This document shows positions 22,277-31,220 of a stretch of 49,702 nt of DNA, one piece after another; position 1 is the stretch's first letter, and each line of letters opens with the position of its first letter. The stretch comes from JAYZAP01 sp964645285 (GTDB taxonomy: Bacteria; Pseudomonadota; Alphaproteobacteria; JAAXGF01). The notes below the pieces were generated by a model. It saw only the letters and a program-made list of their open reading frames with translations. It was not told the DNA's origin and searched no databases. Location: the NCBI GenBank assembly GCA_964645285.1, contig CAZYDR010000012.1, positions 1-49,702 on the forward strand, given 5' to 3'. The translations under genes were made by a program, and so were the position numbers.

Positions 22277-24156
22277 GCGCTCCGCCACGCCTGGAACATG
22301 AGTACCCGCCACAGCACGCGTTGCCAATCACCGATGCCGGCCTGATGCTCGCGCCACATGGTACGAATTGCGGGAGCATGGAAAAAACCGTCATCCGCGA
22401 GACGCCGTTCGTCCAGCAGATCACCGGCCCAGTCGCGCAACGGTCCGCGCAGCCAGGCGGCGATGGGCACGCCGAAACCGCGTTTGGGCCGATCGACCAG
22501 GGCGCGCGGTACGTGACGGTAAAGCAGCGTACGGAGCAGGCGTTTGTTGTCGTCCCTGTGGCCGAACTTGAGGGCCGGCGGCAGGCTCCAGGCGAGCTCC
22601 ACCACACGGTGGTCGAGCAACGGCACCCGGACTTCGAGGCCGGTGGCCATACTTGCCCGGTCGACCTTGGTGAGCATCTGGTCGGGCAGGCTGGTGACCG
22701 TGTCGAGATAGCCGGCGCGCTCCATGAAATCGGGTATGTTCGTGGCCGCGGCGACGTCCCACAGCGCGCCCCCGCGCTCGGCGCCGTCGATAACCAAAGC
22801 ATCGGGCCGGTGAACATAAGTCGCCAGGGCGCGGTACAGGGCCACGTCGTCGGGGGCGGCTATGACTGCGGCGGCCCGGTCGCGGCGATAGGCGCCATAG
22901 GCGGAACCGCGGGGCACGGCGCGCCACGCCGCCGCTGCCGCACGGCGCAAGGGGCCGGGCAGCCAGCCCAGACGGCGGGCCAGGTCCTGGGCCCGGTAGT
23001 GGCGCTTGTAGCCGCCGAACACCTCATCGCCGCCGTCCCCGGAAAGCGCTACGGTGACCGAGCGCCGGGCCAGGCGGGAAATCAGCAGGGTCGGAATTTG
23101 CGACGAATCGGCGAAGGGTTCATCGTAGCAACCGGGCAGGTCGGGCACCACGGCCAGGGCGTCAACCGGCTCCACATAAAGCTCGGTGTGGTCAGTGCCG
23201 AGATGTTCGGCCACGGCGCGGGCCTCGGGCGCCTCGTCGAAGGATCGCTCGGTGAAGCCGACCGTATAGGTCTGTACCGGACGGGCCAATTGGGCCTGCA
23301 TGAGGGCAACGATCAGGGACGAATCAACACCGCCCGACAGGAACGCGCCCAGGGGCACGTCGGCGACCATGTGGCGGCCAACGGAATCCCTAAGCAGTCC
23401 GGCCAGACTTTCGAGGGCCTCGGTCTCACCGCACGTCGTACGGGGTGTGTCGCGGGCGATGGCCCGCAAATCCCAATAGCGGCTGGTCGCGGTTTTGCCG
23501 TTTGAATCAACAGTCACCACCTGGCCCGGCTCAAGCTTATGAATGCCGCGATAAATGCTGGCCGGGGCGGGCACCACCATGTGACGCATGTATGAAGCCA
23601 AAGAGTCCCGGTCGACCGCCGGTGTCCAACCGTCGTGGGCAACCAGGGCCTTGAACTCCGAGCCGAACAGCACCAGGCCATTGGCCTCGCCCCAATAAAG
23701 CGGCTTGATGCCGAGGCGGTCGCGGACCAGGGACAGGCTGCGGGTCTCGCGGTCCCACAGGGCGAAGGCGAACATGCCGAGCAGCCGCCCGAGGGTGGTG
23801 GTCAAACCCCAGGCGCCGCAGGCCTCCACCAGCACCTCGGAATCGCAATGGCCCCGGAAGGTCCGCCCGGCCGCCGCCAGTTCTTTGCGCAGTTCGGCCG
23901 CGTTATAGATTTCACCGTTGTAGACCAGCACGTAGCGGCCGCAGGACGACACCATGGGCTGGTGGCCAGCCGGTGTCAGGTCGATGATCGCCAGGCGCCG
24001 AAAGCCCAGGGCGATGCCTGCTTCGCCATCGACCCAGATACCGTCATCGTCGGGGCCGCGATGACTCAGGGTGGCCGCCATGACGCTGACCTTGGCGCCC
24101 AGCACTTCGGCGCTGATGCTGGCGCGGGGGTCGAGAAAGCCGGCGATACCACACAT
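22273..24156 (-). CDS. asnB: Glutamine-hydrolysing asparagine synthetase-like amidotransferase
   Basis: A 627-residue two-domain enzyme. Cys2 of MCGIAGFLD is the class II glutaminase nucleophile, with SHRGPDDDGIW, VYNGEIYN and DSEVL completing the site (1 to about 190). The synthetase domain has the ATP pyrophosphatase loop FLSGGVDSSLI (about 265-275), SFDEAPEARAVAEHL and LSGDGGDEVFGGYKRHY. In envelope-glycan clusters such AsnB paralogues may amidate sugar acids or peptide-like substituents instead of making free asparagine; that is inference from context. It is cytoplasmic, 9 nt after the GT2 gene and coupled to the sulfotransferase. Confidence 0.88.
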   Translation of the reverse strand: MCGIAGFLDPRASISAEVLGAKVSVMAATLSHRGPDDDGIWVDGEAGIALGFRRLAIIDLTPAGHQPMVSSCGRYVLVYNGEIYNAAELRKELAAAGRTFRGHCDSEVLVEACGAWGLTTTLGRLLGMFAFALWDRETRSLSLVRDRLGIKPLYWGEANGLVLFGSEFKALVAHDGWTPAVDRDSLASYMRHMVVPAPASIYRGIHKLEPGQVVTVDSNGKTATSRYWDLRAIARDTPRTTCGETEALESLAGLLRDSVGRHMVADVPLGAFLSGGVDSSLIVALMQAQLARPVQTYTVGFTERSFDEAPEARAVAEHLGTDHTELYVEPVDALAVVPDLPGCYDEPFADSSQIPTLLISRLARRSVTVALSGDGGDEVFGGYKRHYRAQDLARRLGWLPGPLRRAAAAAWRAVPRGSAYGAYRRDRAAAVIAAPDDVALYRALATYVHRPDALVIDGAERGGALWDVAAATNIPDFMERAGYLDTVTSLPDQMLTKVDRASMATGLEVRVPLLDHRVVELAWSLPPALKFGHRDDNKRLLRTLLYRHVPRALVDRPKRGFGVPIAAWLRGPLRDWAGDLLDERRLADDGFFHAPAIRTMWREHQAGIGDWQRVLWRVLMFQAWRSA

Positions 24157-24165
24157 AACGAAGGC

Positions 24166-25197
24166 TTAGAGCGCAGCCGCCGCGCCGGGGCGAGGCAGGG
24201 GAATGGGCGCATGACGTCGCAGCAGTTTCCACAGGCCGGGCCAGGCGCTATGGCTCAGGGGCGAGGCCAGAAAGCGCCCCGGTGCGCCGCCATGGCGACA
24301 GGTCTTGGCCCAGAACACGCCGAGTTCATGGGTGAACGCGGGTTCGGGATAGAGGCCCGCCGCGGCGTTGGCCGCCTGCAGGCCGAGCAGCCAGGTTTCG
24401 GCCCAATCCAGGTAATCGCGGTCCGGGGTGTAACCGGTCTTGTGCATGCGGCGCAACATGAAGTGGCGTTTCAGGTCCGTCTCTGTGAAGTCGATGGCGA
24501 GGGTTTCAAGCTGAGCCGCATAAATGCCGGTTCGCACCGTGGTGACCTGATCTTCGAGCTCGGCCGTGATGCGCTGGCCATGACGCCGAACCATGACCAG
24601 CACCGCGGGCAGATTGGCCAGTTTGTGGCACCCGGCGAAACGCGCCCACATATGGAAATCGCTGCCGACGCGAAGGTCCTCCCGATGCGGGAATTGGGCC
24701 AGAACACTGGTCCGGGCCATGGCCGCCGAGTTGACCATGCCGGGACGGAACAGGCGTTGGGCGGCGATGTCGTCGGGGGCGGTGGCCAGGCGTTTTATCG
24801 TGCCGCGGCGCCGGCCGCTTTCATCCATCCACGCCACCCAGCCGCCAACGGCGGCGATGTCCGCATGGCTATCGAGAAACGCCACCTGCCTTGCGAGACG
24901 GTCGGGACAGGCTATATCGTCGCTGTCGAGGAACGCCAGATACTCGCCCCGGGCGAGACCGACGGCGCGATTGCGGGTCGCGGCGATGCCCCTGTTGTGC
25001 TCGTTGACCACCAGGCGAATGCGTGGGTCGTCGTGGGCTTCGACGATGGTGCGGCTGTTGTCGGTCGAGCCGTCATCGACCACCAGAAGCTCAAAATCGG
25101 CGAAACTTTGTGCCAGGATGCTGTCGAGGGCAGCCGCCACATAGGCCGCCCGGTTATAGACCGGCATGACCACAGTGACTTTTGGGGTGGCGTTCAA
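24166..25197 (-). CDS. Family 2 glycosyltransferase
   Basis: A 343-residue GT2 enzyme: TVVMPVYNRAAYVAAALDSI, VVDDGSTDNSRTIVEAHDDP, NRGIAATRNRAVGLARGEYLAFLDSDD with an SDD metal motif (about 88-90). The start is unusual: a TTG at 25197 that overlaps the upstream stop as TTGA. Longer forms reaching upstream give non-family sequence. The C-terminal third is rich in aromatic residues and may contact the membrane. It lies between the 2OG-Fe(II) oxygenase and asparagine synthetase-like genes in the coupled operon. Confidence 0.85.
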   Translation of the reverse strand: MNATPKVTVVMPVYNRAAYVAAALDSILAQSFADFELLVVDDGSTDNSRTIVEAHDDPRIRLVVNEHNRGIAATRNRAVGLARGEYLAFLDSDDIACPDRLARQVAFLDSHADIAAVGGWVAWMDESGRRRGTIKRLATAPDDIAAQRLFRPGMVNSAAMARTSVLAQFPHREDLRVGSDFHMWARFAGCHKLANLPAVLVMVRRHGQRITAELEDQVTTVRTGIYAAQLETLAIDFTETDLKRHFMLRRMHKTGYTPDRDYLDWAETWLLGLQAANAAAGLYPEPAFTHELGVFWAKTCRHGGAPGRFLASPLSHSAWPGLWKLLRRHAPIPLPRPGAAAAL

Positions 25198-25916
25198 GAC
25201 GCCGCCGCTCGCCACCGGTGCAAACCTTTCATCACCCGGCGGCGCAAGCCGAGAATGCGGTCCTCGACCACGACGATGAAAACCTTGCGCAAGCGGTCCT
25301 CGGGACAGTCGATTTCGCGTACCCCATGCCACGAGTTGCCCTGGCGGGCGGAGATGAAGCTGTGGTTGTCCATGGTCTCGGCCGCCACGGCGCCATCGAA
25401 ATCCTCGAACGCCGGCGCTGAATTTCGTTTGAAGCGGCCATCGTCGTCGAGCACCACGGTCTCGCCGCCCCATTCTGGTCGCCAGTCAGCGGCGGCGTTG
25501 AGATAGAAGATGTGCGAGCCGAGCTTGTCGCGGCCGTCGCAGTGGGGCGACACCGAGCAGCCAGTGGGCGTGTAGTGCCAGTGATAGCGCAGGCGAAACC
25601 TGCCGCGGCCGAACAGTCGCCGGATGAAGCGCTGGTAGTGGTCGCTCTCCATTTCGGCCATGAAGTTGCGCCAGGTTTCCGGCAGATCAAGGCTCTTGTG
25701 ATATTCCAGGGTATAGCGGTCGTAGCTTCGCTGGCCATGGGCTCGGGCCTTGCCGAAGACCCGCTCGAACTGGCTGACATCGGGCAGGGTCTCGGTCAGG
25801 CGGCGGAAGCCGTCGTCGGTCAACAGGCCCTGGGGGTTGATCCAGGGATAGGGCGACTGGCCTTGGAACGCGGCGGTCTCGATGGCGTCCAGGCGGCTGA
25901 CGTCGAGATAGCTCAT
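25194..25916 (-). CDS. 2-Oxoglutarate/Fe(II)-dependent oxygenase
   Basis: A 240-residue double-stranded beta-helix oxygenase. The iron ligands can be read as the histidine and aspartate of SVSPHCDGRDKLGSHIFYLN and the distal histidine of ARQGNSWHGVREI; an arginine some 16-20 residues later (PEDRLRKVF) could bind 2-oxoglutarate. Such enzymes in glycan clusters hydroxylate a sugar, a lipid chain or a peptide-like substituent. ATG at 25916 overlaps the preceding stop (ATGA). Substrate unknown. Confidence 0.83.
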   Translation of the reverse strand: MSYLDVSRLDAIETAAFQGQSPYPWINPQGLLTDDGFRRLTETLPDVSQFERVFGKARAHGQRSYDRYTLEYHKSLDLPETWRNFMAEMESDHYQRFIRRLFGRGRFRLRYHWHYTPTGCSVSPHCDGRDKLGSHIFYLNAAADWRPEWGGETVVLDDDGRFKRNSAPAFEDFDGAVAAETMDNHSFISARQGNSWHGVREIDCPEDRLRKVFIVVVEDRILGLRRRVMKGLHRWRAAAS

Positions 25917-28336
25917 GTCAGGTTCAGCCGCTGGCGTATCTCGGCGGCGACTTCGTCGGCCTCGTGAAGCGCCGGGCGCTCGCCGGTCTCCAGGGGCGCG
26001 CCGAAAAATTTGGCCATGCCGCGCGCGACCAGCGCCTCGTGGAGCAGGTCCAAGTTGCGCCGCGGCTGGACCAGGCCACGGCCGATGAGCCGGGCACAAA
26101 ATCGTCGCAGGCCGCGCTGGGGCATCAACGTGCCGCGCCGGTTGCGGCGCCGGGTCAGGGCGATGCCGACAATGAACGATTCGATGCGGGTCCAGAAACC
26201 CAGGGGCTTTTCCGGGATCGGGTAGATGTAGACCGGTTTGCCGCAGGCGGCGGCCTCGGCGACCATGGATTCGCTTTCGCCGGTGACCACGATAACGTCG
26301 GCCAGGGCGAGGCAGGCGAGATAGGGGTTGTCCGGGCGATTGTCGCGCCAGCGGTCGATGCGCGCGGTCTCGCCCAGGGCGTCGCCGAATCCTTCGGCCA
26401 AAGCATCGGTGGCGGCTTTGCCGCTGCGCCGCGAGGTCACCGCGAAGATCGAGCCGCCGGCCTGATCGGCAAAGGTGCGGACCTCGGCGCCAATGCGCCG
26501 GGCCAACGCTGGATAAATTTCATGGCGTCGGCTCGAGCCGCCGAACAACAGGGCAATTCGAGGCTTTGCCATCTGGTCGTAAAGGTCGGGCCAGGCCGCC
26601 GCCGCCGCGTCCAGACCGGCGGCCGTAACCCGGTTGAGCGGCGCCGAGGTCTCGATCCGCCGGGGATGGAGGGGCAACTGGAAATAGCCGCAGGCGACCA
26701 CGATGTCGTAGACGTCGGCGACCCGGCCGCCCTTACGGCCCAACTGGACGGTACGGGTTCGGCCCCGGCTTTGCTCGCCGATCCAGCGGGTCACCGGGGC
26801 TGGACGCCAGCCGGTTGCTATGGCCACATCGGGCCACGGCGGCGCCAGTTCAGCCGAGGCGGCGCGGTCGACACCAAGGCGAGTAGTGCCAAGCCGGCTG
26901 CGCAGCACGGTGCCGAGACCGGCCAGGGCCGTGAAGTTCAGCTTCTTGATTTCGTAGGGCCAGCTCAGGGCTTCGGCGAGGCCGACCGACTGAGAGGTAT
27001 GTCCTGGCTTGCCGTCGTCCAGCACCCAGACCGTGGGCGTGCCATGGTTGCGGCTACTCTGGCGGGTATAGGCGCCGTGGCGGCGGGTGTGAATGTTCAC
27101 CCGCCAGGACAAATCAGGATAGCGCGCGCCGCAGGCCTCCACGAGGGCGAACCACCAGGATGGGTCGCGGCGCCAGGTCTTCAGCCGGCTGCGGTCGCCC
27201 AGGGTTGCCTGGCCAGGCAGGTCGCTAACGGTGACCTGGACAAAGCGCTCGGCGCGGGCGAACAACGCCGCCATGATCCAGCTTACGTCGGCGTCGGGCA
27301 GCAGATTCAAACCGTTCCGGCAGACTATGCCATGGTATCGCGCTGGGGGTGGATTGGCATCCGCGCGGGCCGGGTCATGGCGATGGACCGTGATGTCGGC
27401 GCCGAAATCGAACTCCGGCCCGATAACGCCCATGCCGAATTCAAGCACTGATCTGGCATCGCTTGCCGCCATCAGATCGTTAACGTCATCGCTGGCACCG
27501 GCCGGATGGCCGCCGGCATCAGCCAGGCGGGCCGCCACATCCGTATAACGGGCGCTTGGCCGGTCGAGATCGTAGATCTGATAGCGGGCCTGGTCGGCGG
27601 CGCGTTCCAGGTCGTACCACACCGCGCCCACGGGATTACGGAAGTAGACGAAACGCTCGGGGAACGGCCGCCACGGCTGGGTATGAAGGCTGGTGTAGTG
27701 GAGCAACTTGGATTGCCCGTCGCGGTATTCCTCATCCCGGGCGTTCCATTCCGGCGGCAGCGGACCTTCCAGGCCGGGCACCGCGCGGGCCTGGGCCATA
27801 AGCTGGTTCTTGCGGCCCTTTTGGGCGCCTTCCAGAGGCCACACCTTGGCCATGCGCTCACAGTCTATGAGCATGACCGAAGTGTCGGGTTTGGCGCCGT
27901 CGATGGCGAGATAGCCGTGGCCGGCCATGTCCAGGTCAAACAGCTCGGCCGGGTCACTCAGATAGATCTGATCGACGTCGTTGTAAATGGCTCGGCCGCC
28001 GGCCCCGGCGAGATGGGGAATGGCAAAGCGATAATTGGTGAAGCCGGTCAGCCAAAGCAAGCGCTGGAAACCGGCGAGATCGGACATCAGGTGGATTTCG
28101 TAGACCCGCGCCGGGTCGCGCACCTGTTCGATGGACCACACGAAAATGCGCTCCGCCCGGTATTGCGATGGCTCGGTGCCGAGGAAGATGCGTACGGGCG
28201 GCTTGGGGCTGGGGCTGACACCGTCGCGAACCCCGAGGACCAGGTAGTCGGGCCGCGTCCGCATGCCGGGAACACGGCTGCCTTGGGCCTGCGGCCGATC
28301 CACCGTGGTGCCATCATCGCGGGTCAGAACTGACAT
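25913..28336 (-). CDS. Three-part GT8-like / methyltransferase-like / ELM1-type glycosyltransferase fusion
   Basis: An 807-residue multidomain protein. Residues about 45-235 look like a family 8-type glycosyltransferase: RIFLGTEPSQYRAERIFVWS, a DxD site in AIYNDVDQIYL, and a late YTSLHTQPW. Residues about 270-430 resemble a degenerate SAM-methyltransferase core (ARSVLEFGMGVIGPEFDFGA; RYHGIVCRNGLNLLP). From about 450 the protein is an ELM1-family member (VWVLDDGKPGHTSQSVGLAEAL, LLFGGSSRRHEIYP, DVIVVTGESESMVAEAAACGKPV), related to plant ELM1 and bacterial GT-B enzymes near LPS genes. It heads the coupled operon with the 2OG oxygenase. DUF2141 ends 39 bp upstream. It may transfer two different residues to one envelope glycan. 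The middle domain is the least certain. Confidence 0.78.
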   Translation of the reverse strand: MSVLTRDDGTTVDRPQAQGSRVPGMRTRPDYLVLGVRDGVSPSPKPPVRIFLGTEPSQYRAERIFVWSIEQVRDPARVYEIHLMSDLAGFQRLLWLTGFTNYRFAIPHLAGAGGRAIYNDVDQIYLSDPAELFDLDMAGHGYLAIDGAKPDTSVMLIDCERMAKVWPLEGAQKGRKNQLMAQARAVPGLEGPLPPEWNARDEEYRDGQSKLLHYTSLHTQPWRPFPERFVYFRNPVGAVWYDLERAADQARYQIYDLDRPSARYTDVAARLADAGGHPAGASDDVNDLMAASDARSVLEFGMGVIGPEFDFGADITVHRHDPARADANPPPARYHGIVCRNGLNLLPDADVSWIMAALFARAERFVQVTVSDLPGQATLGDRSRLKTWRRDPSWWFALVEACGARYPDLSWRVNIHTRRHGAYTRQSSRNHGTPTVWVLDDGKPGHTSQSVGLAEALSWPYEIKKLNFTALAGLGTVLRSRLGTTRLGVDRAASAELAPPWPDVAIATGWRPAPVTRWIGEQSRGRTRTVQLGRKGGRVADVYDIVVACGYFQLPLHPRRIETSAPLNRVTAAGLDAAAAAWPDLYDQMAKPRIALLFGGSSRRHEIYPALARRIGAEVRTFADQAGGSIFAVTSRRSGKAATDALAEGFGDALGETARIDRWRDNRPDNPYLACLALADVIVVTGESESMVAEAAACGKPVYIYPIPEKPLGFWTRIESFIVGIALTRRRNRRGTLMPQRGLRRFCARLIGRGLVQPRRNLDLLHEALVARGMAKFFGAPLETGERPALHEADEVAAEIRQRLNLT

Positions 28337-28375
28337 ATCCCTATTCTACCCGAGTTGGCTTGCGCCGCTCCAGGG

Positions 28376-28846
28376 TCAATAGCCGACCACGACATCGATC
28401 ACCGTGGGTCCGTTGAGCACTTCGAACTTGGCTTCGTCGAAGGCCGGCGCCGACATAAATATTTTTGGATTATTGGAGATGCCGTAGCCCTCGTCGGGCA
28501 GGCCGATCCAGGTTTTGTCGAATTTCTCGTTGCCGTTTTCGTCGTGATAGATCGCCACCGCGTACATGCCGGGGGCGGGCGCCGTCAGGCAGACGCTGAC
28601 CAGGCCTTCCTGGGCCGGCTCGAAGACCTTGTCGAGGCGTTTGCCCTTCTTGAGGAAATCCGCCGGGTTGTCGCCATAGAGCACGGCGACGATGCTGCCC
28701 GCTGCACTGCGCACCGCATCAACCCGGACTTCAATTTCGCCGTTTGATGACTGGCAGGCGGCCATGGCATTGCTACCGGCGACCAATACGCCAAGAACAA
28801 TGGCTGTCAGCGCCCCATGGCGCAGGGCGGTCAAATCCTTCAACAC
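28376..28846 (-). CDS. Exported DUF2141 protein
   Basis: A 156-residue secreted protein. The signal peptide has hydrophobic core GALTAIVLGVLVAGSNAMA and cleavage after AMAAC or A-M-A; the cysteine there is not in a clear lipobox. The mature part shows the DUF2141 pattern IEVRVDAVRSAAGSIVAVLYG, PGMYAVAIYHDENGNEKFDK and GLPDEGYGISNNP, a periplasmic beta-sandwich of unknown function. Start GTG at 28846 with gggag 9 nt upstream. It is divergent from the LptF-type gene and co-directional with the decoration operon 39 bp downstream. Confidence 0.85.
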   Translation of the reverse strand: MLKDLTALRHGALTAIVLGVLVAGSNAMAACQSSNGEIEVRVDAVRSAAGSIVAVLYGDNPADFLKKGKRLDKVFEPAQEGLVSVCLTAPAPGMYAVAIYHDENGNEKFDKTWIGLPDEGYGISNNPKIFMSAPAFDEAKFEVLNGPTVIDVVVGY

Positions 28847-28952
28847 TGAAGTGCCGCTCCCTGGTATAAGTAGTTATGGCCGATCCGCGACCGACCAGCG
28901 AGGTGGTGGTGAAACTCGTTTACCGACGCGTTCGGGTCAAGGAAATTTTTTG

Positions 28953-30152
28953 GTGACCGTGGCCGCTCCACTGCCGGATTTTTTGATGACGGTTTTTGGC
29001 CGCTATCTCCTGCGTTTGATCCTGGTGCCGTTGCTGGCGACCACCGGCGTCGCCCTGGCCGCCCTGTTGCTTGAGCGTATGTTGCGCATCATGGACCTGG
29101 CGGCCACCGGCGATACCTCCATGCTCCGGGTCTTCGAAATGATGATGAGTCTGGTGCCTCATTACCTGGGTATAGCCCTGCCGGCGGCGTTCTTCATCGG
29201 CGTGTTGCTGGCCTTTAACCGGCTTAGCGGCGACAGCGAACTGGTGGCCTACGCCGCCGCCGGCGTGGCCCTGCCCCGGTTGCTGGTTCCGGTCATGGGA
29301 CTGGCGGTGGTGCTGACCATCATCACTGCCGTCATCTTCGCTTATGTCCAGCCCTACAGCCGCTACGGCTACCGCGCTCTTGTTCATTTCATCGGCCATG
29401 CCTCCCTGGCGTCGGCCCTGGAGGAGGGCGCCTTTGTAGAGGCCGACGGGATGACCTTCATGGCCGAGCAGGTTAGCGTCGGCAGCCGGCGCCTGACCCG
29501 GGTATTCGTCTATCAGGAAAGCCCGACCGGCGGCTCGGTCACCACTACGGCGCGGAGCGGCGCTCTCAAGCCGTTCACCGAGGAAATGCGCTCGGTGCTT
29601 TACCTGGTCGATGGTGTCACCGTGCGCACGGGCAGTGGCGGCGGCATCAGCAGTCTGGCCTTCGACCAGCTCAGTCGGCCTATCGGTGAGACCGGCGCGG
29701 TGTCCTACAGGATACGAGGCAAGGACGAGCGCGAACTCACCTTGCCCGAATTGTGGTCGGCGCGGGACCAGCCGCCGGCCGGCGTCACCATGGCCACCAT
29801 GGATGCCGAGTTCCACGGCCGCCTGGTGCGCACGGTGACCATGTTGTTCCTGCCCCTGCTGGCCATTCCTCTGGGGCTTGGCGGCGGCCGAGCGCGGCGC
29901 TCCTACGGTATCTTCGCCGGCCTGGTATTGCTGGTGCTGTATCAAAAAATCCTCCAGTTTGGCGGCTCCATGGCGGCGCTCGGTCATATTTCGCCGTGGC
30001 TCGGCCTGTGGCTGCCGCTGATGCTGTTTGCCGCCGCCAGCGCCGCCCTGTTCGCCAAGGCCAGCGCCGGCGGCCTTGCCAATCCCGTGGACGGCATCAT
30101 GGAGCGCCTTGCCAGGGCGCCTGTAAATAGAGATGGGGTGAGGCGCGGCTGA
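28953..30152 (+). CDS. lptF: LptF-type permease of an LPS/lipid exporter
   Basis: A 399-residue YjgP/YjgQ-family protein. Three N-terminal membrane helices (about 15-40, 63-85, 103-128), a periplasmic jellyroll (about 130-290) and three C-terminal helices (about 298-315, 325-345, 355-380) match LptF. LERMLRIMDLA and GDSELVAYAAAGVALPRLL are family signatures; the latter contacts the LptB ATPase. GTG at 28953 is chosen because aaggaa lies 8 nt upstream; ATG at 28986 is possible. It overlaps lptG by 1 nt (TGATG). It sits beside a lipid kinase and a Tam41-like gene, not beside the usual partners, so a paralogue dedicated to another lipid is possible. Confidence 0.88.
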   Translation: MTVAAPLPDFLMTVFGRYLLRLILVPLLATTGVALAALLLERMLRIMDLAATGDTSMLRVFEMMMSLVPHYLGIALPAAFFIGVLLAFNRLSGDSELVAYAAAGVALPRLLVPVMGLAVVLTIITAVIFAYVQPYSRYGYRALVHFIGHASLASALEEGAFVEADGMTFMAEQVSVGSRRLTRVFVYQESPTGGSVTTTARSGALKPFTEEMRSVLYLVDGVTVRTGSGGGISSLAFDQLSRPIGETGAVSYRIRGKDERELTLPELWSARDQPPAGVTMATMDAEFHGRLVRTVTMLFLPLLAIPLGLGGGRARRSYGIFAGLVLLVLYQKILQFGGSMAALGHISPWLGLWLPLMLFAAASAALFAKASAGGLANPVDGIMERLARAPVNRDGVRRG

Positions 30153-31213
30153 TGGCCTTGTTCGCGCGCTATCTCAACCGGCTGTTTCTGGCCCGTTTTG
30201 CCCTCATGCTGGGCGGGCTGGTGGCCCTGGCGTCTCTGCTCGACATGATGGCCCATGCGGACGAGGTGGTGGCCGGGGACGGGGCGTTGGCGCTGTGGCG
30301 CTATTTTGCCCTGCGCCTGCCGGTTATCGTCTCCAAGCTGTTGCCGTTTTCCGTGCTCATCGCCGCGCTTCTCACCCTGGTCACTCTGGTTCGCCATGGC
30401 GAAATTGTCGTCATGCTCGGCGCCGGGGTATCGCCGTGGCGGCTTGTGCTGGCGTTTGTCCCGGCGGTCGGGTTGCTCGGCGCGGCGCATTTTTGGCTCG
30501 ACGACGCGGCCGTGCCACCGGCCACCGCCGAGCTCCGTGCCTGGGCGGTGGCGAACTATGGCGCCACAGCCGAGAGCGGCGGCCGAACCTGGCTCCGCGA
30601 GGGCAACGACGTCATTCGCCTCGGCACCTTGGATGCCGGTGACAGCGGTCGTCTGACGGACGTGACCATTTTCCAGCGCGACGGGCAGGGTATTCTTACC
30701 GCCCGCATCGATGCCGCCACGGTGGTGCTCGAGGCGGGCGCCTGGGTGCTTTATGGCGTGACGCGCTATGACGTGGCCGCCAACGCGGTTGAGACCATCG
30801 CCCGGTTGCCCTGGGCCGGCCGCCTGCGCTCGGACCTGCTATCGACCCTCATGGCCCATCCCCGGGAGCTCTCCCTGGGCGATGTCTGGCGCTACCTGGG
30901 GGCGCCGGAGTTCGGCAGCCGGCCGCTCTATGTCTACGAGACCTGGTTCAACCGCAAGATTGTCGTGCCTCTGGCGTCGTTGCTGATGGTTCTCATCGCC
31001 GTGCCTTTGAGTCAACGCTTCCAGCGCCACGGCGGCGCCGCCGCCACCCTGACCCTGGGCATCGCCATCGGCTTCTGCTTCTTCGTGTTCGACGGCTTCG
31101 CCCTGGCCGTGGGCGAGGCCGGATTGGTGCCGCCTATCATTGCCGCCTGGGCGCCGACCCTGGCCTTTGCCGCCGTCGGCGCGGCTCTGGGGTTTTATGT
31201 CGAGCGCCGGTAA
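30152..31213 (+). CDS. lptG: LptG-type permease of an LPS/lipid exporter
   Basis: A 353-residue YjgP/YjgQ-family partner of LptF. Helices are at about 12-30, 58-80, 95-118 and three in the last 100 residues (PLASLLMVLIAVPLS; LTLGIAIGFCFFVFDGFALA; IIAAWAPTLAFAAVGAALGFYV). The LVTLVRHGEIVVMLGAGVSPWRLV segment is the coupling helix; the periplasmic beta domain lies between about 120 and 260. Together with LptF it would extract an amphipathic lipid from the outer leaflet of the inner membrane using an LptB ATPase encoded elsewhere. It starts at the LptF stop (TGATG). Confidence 0.87.
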   Translation: MALFARYLNRLFLARFALMLGGLVALASLLDMMAHADEVVAGDGALALWRYFALRLPVIVSKLLPFSVLIAALLTLVTLVRHGEIVVMLGAGVSPWRLVLAFVPAVGLLGAAHFWLDDAAVPPATAELRAWAVANYGATAESGGRTWLREGNDVIRLGTLDAGDSGRLTDVTIFQRDGQGILTARIDAATVVLEAGAWVLYGVTRYDVAANAVETIARLPWAGRLRSDLLSTLMAHPRELSLGDVWRYLGAPEFGSRPLYVYETWFNRKIVVPLASLLMVLIAVPLSQRFQRHGGAAATLTLGIAIGFCFFVFDGFALAVGEAGLVPPIIAAWAPTLAFAAVGAALGFYVERR

Positions 31214-31220
31214 CAGGCCG

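Noticed and set aside
24166..25473. Longer form of the GT2 protein starting at 25473
   Set aside because: The added 92 codons overlap the 2OG oxygenase antisense frame, are Arg/Gly-rich and unlike GT2; the TTG at 25197 with TTGA overlap is preferred.
23635..25506. Long plus-strand open frame (over 600 codons) opposite asnB and GT2
   Set aside because: It is antisense to genes with clear catalytic motifs, has low-complexity Gly/Ala/Gln-rich sequence and no family pattern, as expected for shadow frames in GC-rich DNA.
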